Origin: Gammaproteobacteria bacterium
GTDB lineage: Bacteria; Pseudomonadota; Gammaproteobacteria; Steroidobacterales; Woeseiaceae
Direction: 5' to 3'
Assembly (NCBI GenBank): GCA_022600955.1
Contig: JAHZJK010000013.1
Coordinates: forward strand, 1 to 64,000
DNA: 64,000 bases
Below, in pieces: positions 16,221 through 25,595 of the stretch. Both the position numbers and the translations under genes were made by a program. The stretch's first letter is position 1. The number at the start of each line of letters is the position of its first letter. The notes beneath the pieces are model-generated. The model saw only the letters and a program-made list of their open reading frames with translations. It was not told the DNA's origin and did not search any database.

Positions 16221-16901
16221 TTACTCGGCAGCGTCGTCGCCAGCGTCGTCCGCAGCGGCTTCTTCGCCCTCTGCGCCTTCCGCGGCAGCTTCTTCGCCTT
16301 CTTCCTCTTCGACCGGAGCGGCCTTGATCACGTGGATCGAGACAACTGCGTGGTCGTTCTCTTCGCCCTGTGCCAGCGAAGGAATCTCAACGCCTTCCGG
16401 CAGCTTGATGTCGGATATGTGCAACATGGCGTCCAGCTGCAGCTCGGATACATCAATCTCGAGGTATTCCGGCAGGTACTTCGGCAGACATGAAACTTCG
16501 ACGTCATTCATAAGGTGAGCAACACTACCGCCGCCTTCCTTGACGCCTGGTGCTACGTCCTCACCGATAAAGTGCAGCGGAACGTTCATCTTGATTTCCA
16601 CGTCATCGACAATTCGCTGAAAGTCCATGTGCATGATTATGTTTTTCGCAGGATGTCGCTGCAGGTCCTTAAGAATCGCAGCCTGGCTTTTCTCGCCAAC
16701 CTTGATATTCAGGACGCTCGAGTAAAACGATTCGTTGTCGAGCTGGTGCAGCACTTTGTTCTGGTCAAACGCCAGTGACCGAGGCGGACGCCCGGCACCG
16801 TAGATAATTGCTGGAACTTTTCCCTGGTGACGCAGGCGGCGGCTCGCACCTTTCCCCTGATCTTCCCGGAGTTCCGCAATCAGATCGAAGTCATTACTCA
16901 T
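16221..16901 (-). CDS. rplY: 50S ribosomal protein L25 (general stress protein Ctc)
   Basis: 226 aa: an N-terminal L25 domain that binds 5S rRNA (residues ~1-95, with GKGASRRLRHQGKVPAIIYG) and a C-terminal TL5/CTC domain (~100-190). The last ~33 residues are a low-complexity Ala/Glu/Asp/Gly tail (many EEE and AAA steps) common in this long form. GGAGA upstream of ATG. It is followed by the hairpin and then pth. The usual prs-rplY order is broken here by an AraC-type regulator gene. Confidence 0.97.
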   Translation of the reverse strand: MSNDFDLIAELREDQGKGASRRLRHQGKVPAIIYGAGRPPRSLAFDQNKVLHQLDNESFYSSVLNIKVGEKSQAAILKDLQRHPAKNIIMHMDFQRIVDDVEIKMNVPLHFIGEDVAPGVKEGGGSVAHLMNDVEVSCLPKYLPEYLEIDVSELQLDAMLHISDIKLPEGVEIPSLAQGEENDHAVVSIHVIKAAPVEEEEGEEAAAEGAEGEEAAADDAGDDAAE

Positions 16902-16950
16902 GACAATTCTCCACTAATTACTTGATTTAGCTGGATTTATTCCAGACATT

Positions 16951-16980
16951 AAAAACGCGTGAATCGCGACCAATTCACGC
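16951..16980 (-). terminator. Rho-independent terminator of the AraC-type regulator gene
   Basis: On the minus strand a perfect 8-bp stem GCGTGAAT / ATTCACGC with an 8-nt loop is followed by GTTTTTAATG. It lies ~60 bp after the regulator stop and ~50 bp before the rplY start. Confidence 0.75.
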
Positions 16981-17038
16981 AAGGGCGCGCATATTAACCG
17001 ATGAACCCCCGAAACACCACCGCTGCGGCTGGCAGGAC

Positions 17039-18055
17039 TCAGGAATTCTTTCGATACTCGCCGGGCGACTGGCCGGTCACTTCACGAAACGCCGTATAGA
17101 AATTCGACTGAGATTTGAACCCCGTCATCAAGCCGATCGACAGCACTGACGAGGTTTTGTCGGACAGCAGTAATTCACGTGCTTCCGCGACTCGCCTTTC
17201 GCGAACATAACGCGAAAAGCCAAATCCGAAATGAGTGTTGATGAGCTCTGACAGCTGGTGCGGGCTGAGATCGATTGCGTCAGCGAGGGAGCCAAGATTC
17301 AAGGTCTCATTCTGAAACAACTTGTCCTCCCCCATCAGCCTCTCCAGCTCATTGAGCTTCGCCGCGGTATCGATATTCTTGAGTGTTGATGCAGCATAGG
17401 TCATTTCGGCGGCGGCCGAGATATCGCTCAGTAAGTCAGGAAAACTGATCAGCGCGGCCACGACCAGAATAAGCGCGAGTCCGGTCATATTTGCGTAGGT
17501 CAAATAAAAGAGCGAAGTCGACACGTAGGGCGTCGCAATCGCAAGCACCAGAACGGTCGTTGCCAATAGCGCAAAAAAACCGAAAAAGAAGACTTCAAAC
17601 TTAAACCTGCGGACCTGTCGTCGGATTCCCAGGACTATCCGTGCGAGCCAGATGGCATAGCCGGCCCCAACGCTTAGCGCAAGCGGAATAACCAGCTTTG
17701 ACGGCATGACGAAACTCAACATCAATGGCAACAAATGCACGATATCGAGCGCAGTCGGCCGACTTTCGGGCAGCAGGATCTCGCGGCTAAAGAAGTAGAA
17801 CGCGGGTGGCGTTAGCAGCAGCATCGCCACGTAGAACCTGGACTCGAACAACTCGGTCGCATGCTGCAGGAATTGCAGGTGGGAATACTGCAGGCCACTC
17901 AGAGCCGCTAGCAATACAGCACAGGCCAGCATGCCAAACGCCGATTTACGCATATCCTTGATGAAGAACAGATACGCGATCAAGAGGATCGCAGCGCTGA
18001 ATACCGAAAAGCCGACCACAAGCACCGTGAGTTGCGAGATTATCGGTGTCGGCAC
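17039..18055 (-). CDS. Membrane-bound AraC-family transcriptional regulator
   Basis: 338 aa. The N-terminal ~205 residues hold about seven membrane helices, starting MPTPIISQLTVLVVGFSVFSAA. The C-terminal ~110 residues are an AraC-type double HTH: LGSLADAIDLSPHQLSELINTHFGFGF, then RERRVAEARELLLSDK and the second HTH SVLSIGLMTGFKSQSNFYTAFREVTGQSPGEYR. Such membrane AraC regulators sense envelope or extracellular signals. It sits between prs and rplY, an unusual place, with its own terminator. Ligand and target unknown. Confidence 0.9.
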   Translation of the reverse strand: MPTPIISQLTVLVVGFSVFSAAILLIAYLFFIKDMRKSAFGMLACAVLLAALSGLQYSHLQFLQHATELFESRFYVAMLLLTPPAFYFFSREILLPESRPTALDIVHLLPLMLSFVMPSKLVIPLALSVGAGYAIWLARIVLGIRRQVRRFKFEVFFFGFFALLATTVLVLAIATPYVSTSLFYLTYANMTGLALILVVAALISFPDLLSDISAAAEMTYAASTLKNIDTAAKLNELERLMGEDKLFQNETLNLGSLADAIDLSPHQLSELINTHFGFGFSRYVRERRVAEARELLLSDKTSSVLSIGLMTGFKSQSNFYTAFREVTGQSPGEYRKNS

Positions 18056-18084
18056 GGCCTGCTCCGGCGTCCTAGCGAGTCAAC

Positions 18085-19038
18085 TTAGTCGACATACAAC
18101 GAGCTAACTGACTCTTCATCAGAAATCCGACGCATCGTCTCGGCCAGAAGCTCGGCGGTGGACAGCGGGCGAATCTTCGAGCAGGCCTTTGCCTCGTCAT
18201 TCAACGGAATCGTATCCGTGACCACCACTTCATTGAGTGCAGATGCAGTGATGCGCTCTACGGCGGGGCCTGACAATACCGGGTGAGTAATATAAGCCGT
18301 AACCGTTTCCGCCCCTTCGGCCTTGAGTGCACCAGCAGCGTGACACAGCGTACCGGCGGTATCGACCATATCGTCGATCATGACGCAGTTCTTACCTTGA
18401 ACGTCGCCAATAATGTTCATGACTTCCGACTGATTCGCCTTATCGCGGCGTTTGTCGATAATGACAAGATCCGCATCACCGAGTCGCTTCGCCAGTGCGC
18501 GCGCACGGACCACACCACCCACATCCGGCGAGACAACGACCATGTCGTTGTACTTCTGCTTCCAGACATCACCCAGCAGCAATGGCGATGCGTAGACATT
18601 GTCGACCGCGATATCAAAGAAGCCCTGAATCTGATCCGCGTGCAAATCGACCGTCAAAACCCGATCAACGCCAGCGGTCGCAAACATCTTGGCGACCAGT
18701 TTAGCGGTAATAGGGACTCGCGATGAGCGTGGTCGCCGATCCTGACGAGCAAAGCCGAAGTACGGCACGACTGTAGTAATACGAGCAGCGGATGCGCGCC
18801 TTGCCGCGTCAACCATCACCAGCAATTCCATGAGGTTTTCTGAGGTTGGCGGACAGGTCGGCTGGATTATGAAGGTCTCTCGACCGCGAATATTTTCCAG
18901 AATCTCGACATTGAATTCGCCGTCTGAAAATCGGCCGACGTGTGCTCGAGCCAGCGGAATTCGCAGACAGCGGGCGATATCCTGAGCGAGTTGCGGGTGG
19001 GCGTTACCCGTAAAGACCGCCATTGTTGCCAGATCCAC
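18085..19038 (-). CDS. prs: Ribose-phosphate pyrophosphokinase
   Basis: 317 aa class I PRPP synthetase, converting ribose 5-phosphate and ATP to PRPP for nucleotide, His, Trp and NAD synthesis. Visible are the flexible-loop [18 protein letters not shown], the metal-binding [11 protein letters not shown], and the PRPP-binding loop [16 protein letters not shown] tRNA-Gln gene lies immediately upstream, as in many gammaproteobacteria, and may be co-transcribed. Confidence 0.98.
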   Translation of the reverse strand: MDLATMAVFTGNAHPQLAQDIARCLRIPLARAHVGRFSDGEFNVEILENIRGRETFIIQPTCPPTSENLMELLVMVDAARRASAARITTVVPYFGFARQDRRPRSSRVPITAKLVAKMFATAGVDRVLTVDLHADQIQGFFDIAVDNVYASPLLLGDVWKQKYNDMVVVSPDVGGVVRARALAKRLGDADLVIIDKRRDKANQSEVMNIIGDVQGKNCVMIDDMVDTAGTLCHAAGALKAEGAETVTAYITHPVLSGPAVERITASALNEVVVTDTIPLNDEAKACSKIRPLSTAELLAETMRRISDEESVSSLYVD

Positions 19039-19059
19039 AATGCCCCCTTAGGCAAGGAA

Positions 19060-19134
19060 TGGCTGGGGCGGCAGGATTCGAACCTGCGGTACACGGGATC
19101 AAAACCCGATGCCTTACCACTTGGCTACGCCCCA
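19060..19134 (-). tRNA. tRNA-Gln (TTG)
   Basis: Cloverleaf with acceptor TGGGGCG/CGCCCCA, anticodon loop TTTTGAT carrying TTG at 19102-19100, T arm GCAGG-TTCGAAT-CCTGC, discriminator G and encoded CCA. Located upstream of prs on the same strand, as is common in gammaproteobacteria. Confidence 0.97.
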
Positions 19135-19188
19135 ACAAGAATGATTTTGAAAAATTCGGGCGTAGTGTGCTGTCACGCTCGGTCACTG

Positions 19189-19830
19189 TCAACGCTCGAA
19201 GAACAACCACCTGTCAATTACCATTCTTACGCGTGTTTCCGGGTTCGTCGCGGTCAACGTCCGCGGCATAAGCTGACCGGAATTGTCACGATAGCGGGAA
19301 ACCGTCACGACCCAGCCAAACTGCTCCAATCGTGTCAGCAATCCGTCGTCATCGAACTCAGTCTTTGCAGGCGCACCCGGATCCGGAATCCCCAGCGCCC
19401 AGAATCGCAGGCTCGTGACCGGAATGGTCCAGCCGTAGCGAAAGTAGAGCTCGGCCTCCGGGTCCAGCATTTCGGTTTCGACGCCGTCTTTGTCAGTCAG
19501 TCGAATTTTGCCGCGATCGCCCTCTATCCTGACCGTACCGATACCCAGCGGGCCACCGACGGTGGCGTAGAAGTCGTCGCGGTTTTGTTCCCAGTTGAAT
19601 TTGCCATTGAAGCCTTCGTCGCCAGCTTTGACGGCGATGCGGCCCTTGAAGCTCCATTCGGCCATTCCGCCGAGTACGGCCTGGCGCTCATCCCAGCCCG
19701 GCATGGGCGGCAAAGCGATCCCTGGTCGTGTGGTCGCACATGCAGACAGTAGTGCCAGCAGGCAGGCAACCAGCAGACCACGCGTGAAGCGCTGACTACT
19801 CAGCGTCGTCAAAGTAACGTGAGCGCACAT
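19189..19830 (-). CDS. lolB: Outer-membrane lipoprotein insertion factor LolB
   Basis: 213 aa lipoprotein with lipobox LLSAC and acylated Cys31. It receives lipoproteins from LolA and inserts them into the inner leaflet of the outer membrane. The beta-rich body includes WSFKGRIAVKAGDEGFNGKFNW and the C-terminal VRMVIDRWLFFER typical of LolB. The ATG at 19830 overlaps the end of the upstream TPR gene by 35 bp, implying coupling. ispE, which usually follows lolB, is absent; tRNA-Gln comes next. Confidence 0.93.
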   Translation of the reverse strand: MCAHVTLTTLSSQRFTRGLLVACLLALLSACATTRPGIALPPMPGWDERQAVLGGMAEWSFKGRIAVKAGDEGFNGKFNWEQNRDDFYATVGGPLGIGTVRIEGDRGKIRLTDKDGVETEMLDPEAELYFRYGWTIPVTSLRFWALGIPDPGAPAKTEFDDDGLLTRLEQFGWVVTVSRYRDNSGQLMPRTLTATNPETRVRMVIDRWLFFER

Positions 19831-21490
19831 CTTTCAGTAGTTCGCTGTCCGGATTGCGCTGTTCCGCTGCTTCAAGTACCTCCAGCGCCTCCTCGTGGCG
19901 CTCCAGTTCAGCCAGAACCTCGACAATATGAGACGCCACTTCATGATCCTTCATGCGCTCGAAGGCCCTCTGGAGCTCAACCAGGCCGTCCTCGAGATTG
20001 CCGAGCTTGTATAGCACCCAGCCAAGGCTATCGATAATGGCAGGGTTCTCAGGTTCCTTTTCGATCGCCCGCCGAATCAGCTTTTCAGCCTCTTCGTATT
20101 GCTCTGTACGATCCGCGAGTGTGTAACCCAGCGCGTTCAGTGTCAGCGCGCTATCTGGCCAGCGTTTCGCGGCTTTTCGATACTCTCGAACGGCGTCATC
20201 GACGCGATCAATGCGCAGCAAGAGTTCGGCACGCCCCAGCGCCATGCCTTCATCATCCGGACGGAATTCGATCGCTTTTTCGTATTCGGCGAGCCCTTCG
20301 TCATAGCGCTCCAGCGATACCAGTAACTGGGCCTTCGCGACCACCATGTCGACCGCATAGTTGGGAACGGTTGTCGCGAATTCTTCCAGGTGTTCAAACG
20401 CCCCTTTAACGTCATCGAGTTGATGCGCCATAAGCGCACTGGCGCGACGCTGCGAGAATACGGCGTTACTCCCCCAGGTCACCTCGCGGTAAAGCCGCAC
20501 AGCTCGCTCGTACTGCTCACGATAGTCCGCGATGCGTGCGAGATAATACAGTGCGTCCATGCGGTACTGCCCGGTCGCAAGCAAGTCCTGAAAATCCTGC
20601 CACGCTGCATCCAGCCGCTCCAGGCGGAAATTTATGATCGCCATGAGACGAAGCGCATCCACACGACCTGCCTGTTCCAGCAACACCTGGTTAACCTGGC
20701 TCAGCGCATCATCGTCGCGTCCCGTAATCATGTACATGAGCGCCAGTTCCATACGAGCATCCGGATCGGGCTGCGGACTGTCACCAATGATATGCGCGAG
20801 GTATTCAATAGCCCCCTCTTCGTCGCCCTCGTACATCAACGCACGCGCATACAGCAGGCGTGGTTTGACGTTGTCAGGCTCAATTTCGATAGCCTGCCCC
20901 GCACGTTCCCGCGCGTACGTCCCGTCACCGGCCTGCAGCGCGAGGACTGCCGCCTCGTAGTGCGCATCAGCGGACTTCTTGTGCGGCTTCGTAAGTGCGC
21001 GCATCAGCTTGTCAGCACGCTCGGCTAGTTCTTCACGTTGCAGCAACTGGCTGACAGCCGCGAGGTCTTGCCCGAGATCTTCCTCGCTTGATTTTATGTA
21101 ACGTTCAAACTGACGTCGTGCATTACGAATATCGTCAAGGCGGAAATAGATCAGCCCCAGGACCTGGCGCGCATCTTCATTATTCTTGTCCAGCTTGACC
21201 CAGCGCTTGGCCGCAAGCAGCGCTTCGTCATTGAACTTGTAGGCATACCCGAGCTGGGTTGCCTTGCGGGCGAGTTCAGCGCTATTGCTCTGCTCGGCCG
21301 CCTTGCGGTATTCGATGGTTGCCTTGAGGTATTCCTTGCGTTGCAAGGCCATCTCGGCCTGCAATATGTGCGCACTGGCGGATGACGACTCCTCGTCGCC
21401 GGCCAACGCAGTGTTCAGTAGAGGAAAGTGTGTCAGGGCGACCAGCGTCGTCAGTACGAATACTGAGCGCCATCGGCGGTTCTCTTGCAT
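19796..21490 (-). CDS. Exported tetratricopeptide repeat protein
   Basis: 564 aa with an N-terminal signal sequence (MQENRRWRSVFVLTTLVALTHF, cleavage near ALAGDE) and roughly ten TPR units spread through the rest, for example NALGYTLADRTEQYEEAEKLI and DSLGWVLYKLGNLEDGLVEL. A TPR protein next to lolB is frequent in gammaproteobacteria, suggesting a periplasmic or outer-membrane assembly scaffold role. The exact partner is unknown. It diverges from hemA, with a 105-bp shared upstream region. Confidence 0.9.
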   Translation of the reverse strand: MQENRRWRSVFVLTTLVALTHFPLLNTALAGDEESSSASAHILQAEMALQRKEYLKATIEYRKAAEQSNSAELARKATQLGYAYKFNDEALLAAKRWVKLDKNNEDARQVLGLIYFRLDDIRNARRQFERYIKSSEEDLGQDLAAVSQLLQREELAERADKLMRALTKPHKKSADAHYEAAVLALQAGDGTYARERAGQAIEIEPDNVKPRLLYARALMYEGDEEGAIEYLAHIIGDSPQPDPDARMELALMYMITGRDDDALSQVNQVLLEQAGRVDALRLMAIINFRLERLDAAWQDFQDLLATGQYRMDALYYLARIADYREQYERAVRLYREVTWGSNAVFSQRRASALMAHQLDDVKGAFEHLEEFATTVPNYAVDMVVAKAQLLVSLERYDEGLAEYEKAIEFRPDDEGMALGRAELLLRIDRVDDAVREYRKAAKRWPDSALTLNALGYTLADRTEQYEEAEKLIRRAIEKEPENPAIIDSLGWVLYKLGNLEDGLVELQRAFERMKDHEVASHIVEVLAELERHEEALEVLEAAEQRNPDSELLKDVRSRYFDDAE

Positions 21491-21595
21491 AAAATCTCGT
21501 CCGTTTATTACAGAGACAAGGAACTAAGCAGTCAGTTCGCTTATGATACGAATTCCTGAATCCATGGGTGTCGTACCAGCGCCACCTTTTACGCT

Positions 21596-22858
21596 ATGCC
21601 ACTGCAAATACTCGGCCTGAACCATAACACGGCCCCTGTCGAAATACGCGAGCAAGTCGTCTTCGCCGGCGACGAAATCTCGCGTGCGCTCGCCAGTATG
21701 GCCGAACTTGAAGGCGTTGATGAAGTGGTCCTGTTGTCGACCTGTAACCGGACCGAGTTTTACGTCATAACGGCAGATGGTGGGCGCGAACGACTCAGGG
21801 AATGGCTGCACGACGACCGCAACCTGGACCCGGGTTTTGGCGAAACGCTGTTCACGCTCGACGATGATGCGGCGCTTCGGCACATATTCAGGGTTGCATG
21901 CGGACTGGATTCGATGGTCCTCGGTGAGCCGCAGATCCTCGGCCAACTTAAAGATGCGTTCCGCCAGGCGCAAAATGCCGGCACCCTCGGCCAGCACCTC
22001 GGCAGGCTGATGCAACATACCTTCGCGGTCGCCAAGAAGATCCGTACCGATACCGAAATCGGCGCAAGCCCGGTTTCGGTCGCATCCGCCGCCGTCAACC
22101 TGGCAAACCAGTTTTTCGCAGGATTCAAACAACACACAGCGTTACTTGTTGGTGCTGGTGTTACGGTTGAATTGCTGGCGAAGCATCTGTCCAGTCGCAA
22201 TGTTGGCCGTCTGTTTGTTGCCAATCGCAATGTGGAGCGCGCGCGCGAACTGGCTGGACAGTTCGGTGGTTTCGCGTTGCCGCTCTCGGAGATCGAGGGC
22301 ACGTTGCCGGAAGCTGACATCCTGATTACCTCGACAGCGAGCCCCGTTCCGATCATCGACGTGCAACAGATGCAGGCCGCCATCAAATCGCGCAAGCGCA
22401 AGCCCATTTTTGCCGTAGATATCGCCGTGCCCCGGGATATTGAAGCCGGCGTCGCCGATCTCGAAGACGTGTACCTGTACACGGTCGATGATCTTGACCG
22501 TGTTATCCAGGAAGGCCAGGGCAATCGCGAGGCTGCAGCAGTCGAGGCTGACCGCCTGCTCGACGACGAAATTCACCGCTACCAGAGTATCGAACGCTCA
22601 AAGCAGGTCGTACCCGTAATTGCTGCGTTGCGCGAACATAGTGAATCGCTTCGCGACGAGGTCAATTCGCTGGCGCAACGAAGACTGGCGCGTGGAGAGT
22701 CGGCGGAAGATGCGATCGAATTTGCAACAGCATCACTGATGAAAAAACTGCTGCACAATCCGAGCGTCACGTTGCGTAAGGCTGGTGAGGCGGCTGACGA
22801 AGAATTCATTGCAGCCGCACGCGCGTTGTTTGGCCTCAACAAGGATGATCAGGGTTAA
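21596..22858 (+). CDS. hemA: Glutamyl-tRNA reductase
   Basis: 420 aa. It reduces glutamyl-tRNA-Glu to glutamate-1-semialdehyde, the first committed step of C5 tetrapyrrole synthesis. The nucleophilic Cys50 is in [11 protein letters not shown]. The substrate region [20 protein letters not shown], the NADPH-binding domain ([17 protein letters not shown]) and the C-terminal dimerisation helices are all present. hemA-prfA order is standard and the gap to prfA is 2 bp. Confidence 0.98.
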   Translation: MPLQILGLNHNTAPVEIREQVVFAGDEISRALASMAELEGVDEVVLLSTCNRTEFYVITADGGRERLREWLHDDRNLDPGFGETLFTLDDDAALRHIFRVACGLDSMVLGEPQILGQLKDAFRQAQNAGTLGQHLGRLMQHTFAVAKKIRTDTEIGASPVSVASAAVNLANQFFAGFKQHTALLVGAGVTVELLAKHLSSRNVGRLFVANRNVERARELAGQFGGFALPLSEIEGTLPEADILITSTASPVPIIDVQQMQAAIKSRKRKPIFAVDIAVPRDIEAGVADLEDVYLYTVDDLDRVIQEGQGNREAAAVEADRLLDDEIHRYQSIERSKQVVPVIAALREHSESLRDEVNSLAQRRLARGESAEDAIEFATASLMKKLLHNPSVTLRKAGEAADEEFIAAARALFGLNKDDQG

Positions 22859-22860
22859 TC

Positions 22861-23943
22861 GTGAAAGAATCGATACGTTTTAAGCTGGAGTCGGTCGCCG
22901 ATCGCTTCGAGGAAATTGCCGGACTGCTGGCCGATCCGGATGTTATCGGCGACCAGAACCAGTTTCGGGATCTGTCAAAGGAATACGCGCGCGTCGAGCC
23001 GGTGGTCAAACTGTTCCAGGAATTCCAGGGACTAAGCGACGATATCGCGGCTGCGAATGAAATGGCCGCTGACAGTGACCCCGAGATCAAGCAAATGGGG
23101 CAAGAGGAGCTAACAGGTCTGGAAGCGCGCCAGGAAGTCCTGCTGCTGGCGCTGCAAAAATCGCTGATCCCACCCGACCCGCACGACGACGCGAATGTCT
23201 ACCTCGAGATCAGAGCCGGTACGGGCGGCGATGAAGCGGCCATTTTCGCCGGCGACCTGTTTCGAATGTACTCGAAGTACGCAGAATCACAGCGCTGGTC
23301 GCTCGAGATTATATCGGCGCGCGAAGGAGAGCATGGAGGCTACAAAGAAATCATCAGTCGCGTCACTGGAAGCAGCATTTTTGCGAAGCTCAAGTTCGAG
23401 TCCGGTGCGCACCGCGTACAGCGTGTGCCGGCAACAGAGTCACAAGGCCGCATCCATACATCGGCGTGCACGGTTGCAGTACTGCCCGAGCCCGATGAAG
23501 TCGAAGAAACCGATATCAATCCGGCGGACCTGCGCGTCGATACCTACCGGGCCTCCGGTGCCGGTGGCCAGCATGTCAACAAAACTGACTCAGCCGTACG
23601 ACTCACGCACCTGCCAACCGGCATCGTCGTCGAGTGCCAGGATGAGCGTTCGCAACATAAGAACCGCGCACGCGCAATGTCTTTGCTGCAGGCGAGACTC
23701 CTTGACGCGCAAGTGTCGGCACAGGAAGCAGAGCATGCCGAGAAGCGAAAACTGCTGGTCGGCTCAGGCGATAGAAGTGAACGCATCCGTACTTACAATT
23801 ACCCTCAGGGACGCGTGACTGATCATCGTATTAACCTGACGCTTTACAAACTCGACGAAATCGTCGAAGGCGGACTGCAACAGGTTATTGACCCGTTGAT
23901 TAACGAGTATCAGGCAGACCAGCTTGCGGCATTGGGAGACTGA
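22861..23943 (+). CDS. prfA: Peptide chain release factor 1
   Basis: 360 aa class I release factor for UAA and UAG. The GGQ hydrolysis motif is at residues 235-237 ([15 protein letters not shown]), and [18 protein letters not shown] carries the codon-reading region with the PxT tripeptide (PAT). It starts with GTG 2 bp after hemA. The gene normally next, prmC (which methylates the GGQ Gln), is displaced about 3 kb downstream here. Confidence 0.98.
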   Translation: MKESIRFKLESVADRFEEIAGLLADPDVIGDQNQFRDLSKEYARVEPVVKLFQEFQGLSDDIAAANEMAADSDPEIKQMGQEELTGLEARQEVLLLALQKSLIPPDPHDDANVYLEIRAGTGGDEAAIFAGDLFRMYSKYAESQRWSLEIISAREGEHGGYKEIISRVTGSSIFAKLKFESGAHRVQRVPATESQGRIHTSACTVAVLPEPDEVEETDINPADLRVDTYRASGAGGQHVNKTDSAVRLTHLPTGIVVECQDERSQHKNRARAMSLLQARLLDAQVSAQEAEHAEKRKLLVGSGDRSERIRTYNYPQGRVTDHRINLTLYKLDEIVEGGLQQVIDPLINEYQADQLAALGD

Positions 23944-23966
23944 CGCCGAGAAGCTCTCTGGTCGCG

Positions 23967-24404
23967 TCAGAACTGCAACGAATCGCGGACACGCTCGATG
24001 AGTTCGCGCTGACTCGCTGAATCTGCCGACTCTGTCTTCAGATAGAAAAACAGGATTCCCGGGCCGACATCTACAACCAGGCAGTGAGAATCTACGCTGG
24101 GAAAGTCAATCTCACCTCCCATGAAAAACAGCGCAGGAAAACCAGCGGCGGTTGTGTTTCCTGGTCGACCGTATTCGAAATCGTCGTCTTGCTGTGACAG
24201 GAACTGGTAGAAACTCATCGCGTCGGAAAACTCATCCGTCTTGCCAATCGTTTGAAAAAACAGTTGCGGCAACTCAAGACTGAGCCGCGTGAAGACCATT
24301 TCCAGCTCATTCTGCTGTACCGTCCAGCTATCCCAGATGTCAAAGCTCAAGCCATCGAAGTCCGGGTGCTGGTAACGCTTGTAGTTAAACTGGCTCATCC
24401 GCAT
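23967..24404 (-). CDS. Hypothetical protein
   Basis: 145 aa, soluble, rich in aromatic residues (MSQFNYKRYQHPDFDGLSFDIWDSW). Alternating beta and alpha character ends in RELIERVRDSLQF. No signal peptide or membrane helix. It resembles small stand-alone proteins carrying a PsbP/DUF1795-like fold only in general pattern, and I do not assign it. It is 20 bp downstream of the cystathionine gamma-lyase/synthase gene on the same strand, so probably its co-transcribed neighbour. Two starts, 24404 and 24398, are equally likely. Confidence 0.75.
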   Translation of the reverse strand: MRMSQFNYKRYQHPDFDGLSFDIWDSWTVQQNELEMVFTRLSLELPQLFFQTIGKTDEFSDAMSFYQFLSQQDDDFEYGRPGNTTAAGFPALFFMGGEIDFPSVDSHCLVVDVGPGILFFYLKTESADSASQRELIERVRDSLQF

Positions 24405-24424
24405 GCCCCCGTTTGGACGTTGAC

Positions 24425-25585
24425 CTACTTTCCCAGTGCCTGATCGATATCCGCGATCAAGTCGTCGAGCGACTCAATCCCGACCGACAAGCGAATCAGC
24501 TGGTCGGTAATGCCGAGTTCCGCACGTACGTCTTCGGGTACGCTTGCATGGGTCATCGCAGCCGGGTGATTCACCAGGCTCTCGACACCACCCAGGCTCT
24601 CTGCCAACGCGAATATCTCGGAACGTTCGCAGAATCTGCGCGCGTCGTGCATGTCGCCCTTCACAAAGAAAGTTACGATTCCACCAAAGCCGTTCATCTG
24701 CTTCGCGGCGAGTTCATGATGTGGGTGCGTCGGTAACCCCGGATACAAAACGCTGTCCACTCGATCATCTTGCTCAAGCCATTCCGCGATTTTCAGCGCG
24801 CTATCGCAATGCCGCTGCATACGGATATCCAGCGTTTTCAAACCGCGCAGTGCGAGAAAGCTGTCGAACGGCCCTGAGACCGAGCCGATCGAGTTCTGCA
24901 AATAGCCCAGTTGCTCTGCGAGTTGTTCGTTTGCAGTCGCGACAACGCCACCGACCATATCGGAATGCCCATTGATGAATTTCGTCGCGGAGTGCATCAC
25001 GATATCGGCGCCCATCTCAAGTGGCCGCTGCGAATACGGCGTCGCAAAGGTATTGTCGACGACGACCAACGCATCCTGTGCTTTGGCGAGCGCGACCACA
25101 GCCTCGAGATCGACAATCTTGAGCATCGGGTTGGTCGGCGTTTCAATCCACACCATTTTGGTATCGCTGCTTATGACGGCTGCGGCCACATCGGCGTCCG
25201 CGAGATCCGCGTACTGGAAACTGAGACCCGCACTACGGGTCCGCACACCTGTAAACAACCGACGCGTGCCGCCGTAAAGATCATCCATAGCGACAACATG
25301 ATCGCCGCTGTCGAGGAGTTCCAGGATTGTGCCTGTCGCCGCCATGCCGGATGCAAACGCGAAACCATGCGTACCAGACTCCAGGTCGGCTACACAGCGC
25401 TCGTAAGCCATGCGCGTGGGGTTCTGGGTGCGCGAGTACTCGTAGCCAAGATGCTCTCCCGGACTCGACTGCACGTAAGTCGAGGTCGCATAAATAGGCG
25501 GCATGATTGCACCGGTCGTCGGGTCAGGTGTTTGCCCCGCGTGAATTGTGCGTGTCGCGAAGTCGCGTTTTTTATCGTCATTCAT
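24425..25585 (-). CDS. Cystathionine gamma-lyase/gamma-synthase family PLP enzyme
   Basis: 386 aa member of the Cys/Met metabolism PLP family. The Schiff-base Lys is in HSATKFINGHSDMVGG, the PLP-phosphate contacts SGMAATG and YGGTRRLF are present, and SIGSVSGPFDSFLALRGLKTL is conserved. It is 10 bp downstream of cystathionine beta-synthase, which strongly suggests gamma-lyase (cystathionine to cysteine, 2-oxobutyrate and ammonia) in reverse transsulfuration. Sequence alone does not exclude gamma-synthase activity. Confidence 0.92.
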   Translation of the reverse strand: MNDDKKRDFATRTIHAGQTPDPTTGAIMPPIYATSTYVQSSPGEHLGYEYSRTQNPTRMAYERCVADLESGTHGFAFASGMAATGTILELLDSGDHVVAMDDLYGGTRRLFTGVRTRSAGLSFQYADLADADVAAAVISSDTKMVWIETPTNPMLKIVDLEAVVALAKAQDALVVVDNTFATPYSQRPLEMGADIVMHSATKFINGHSDMVGGVVATANEQLAEQLGYLQNSIGSVSGPFDSFLALRGLKTLDIRMQRHCDSALKIAEWLEQDDRVDSVLYPGLPTHPHHELAAKQMNGFGGIVTFFVKGDMHDARRFCERSEIFALAESLGGVESLVNHPAAMTHASVPEDVRAELGITDQLIRLSVGIESLDDLIADIDQALGK

Positions 25586-25595
25586 AGATTGCTTC

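Noticed and set aside
15739..16518. 259-aa plus-strand frame
   Set aside because: Antisense to pth and rplY; its Ser/Ala runs mirror the acidic rplY tail.
21524..22576. Minus-strand frames of 203, 254 and 144 aa
   Set aside because: They are antisense to hemA, whose frame is fully conserved.
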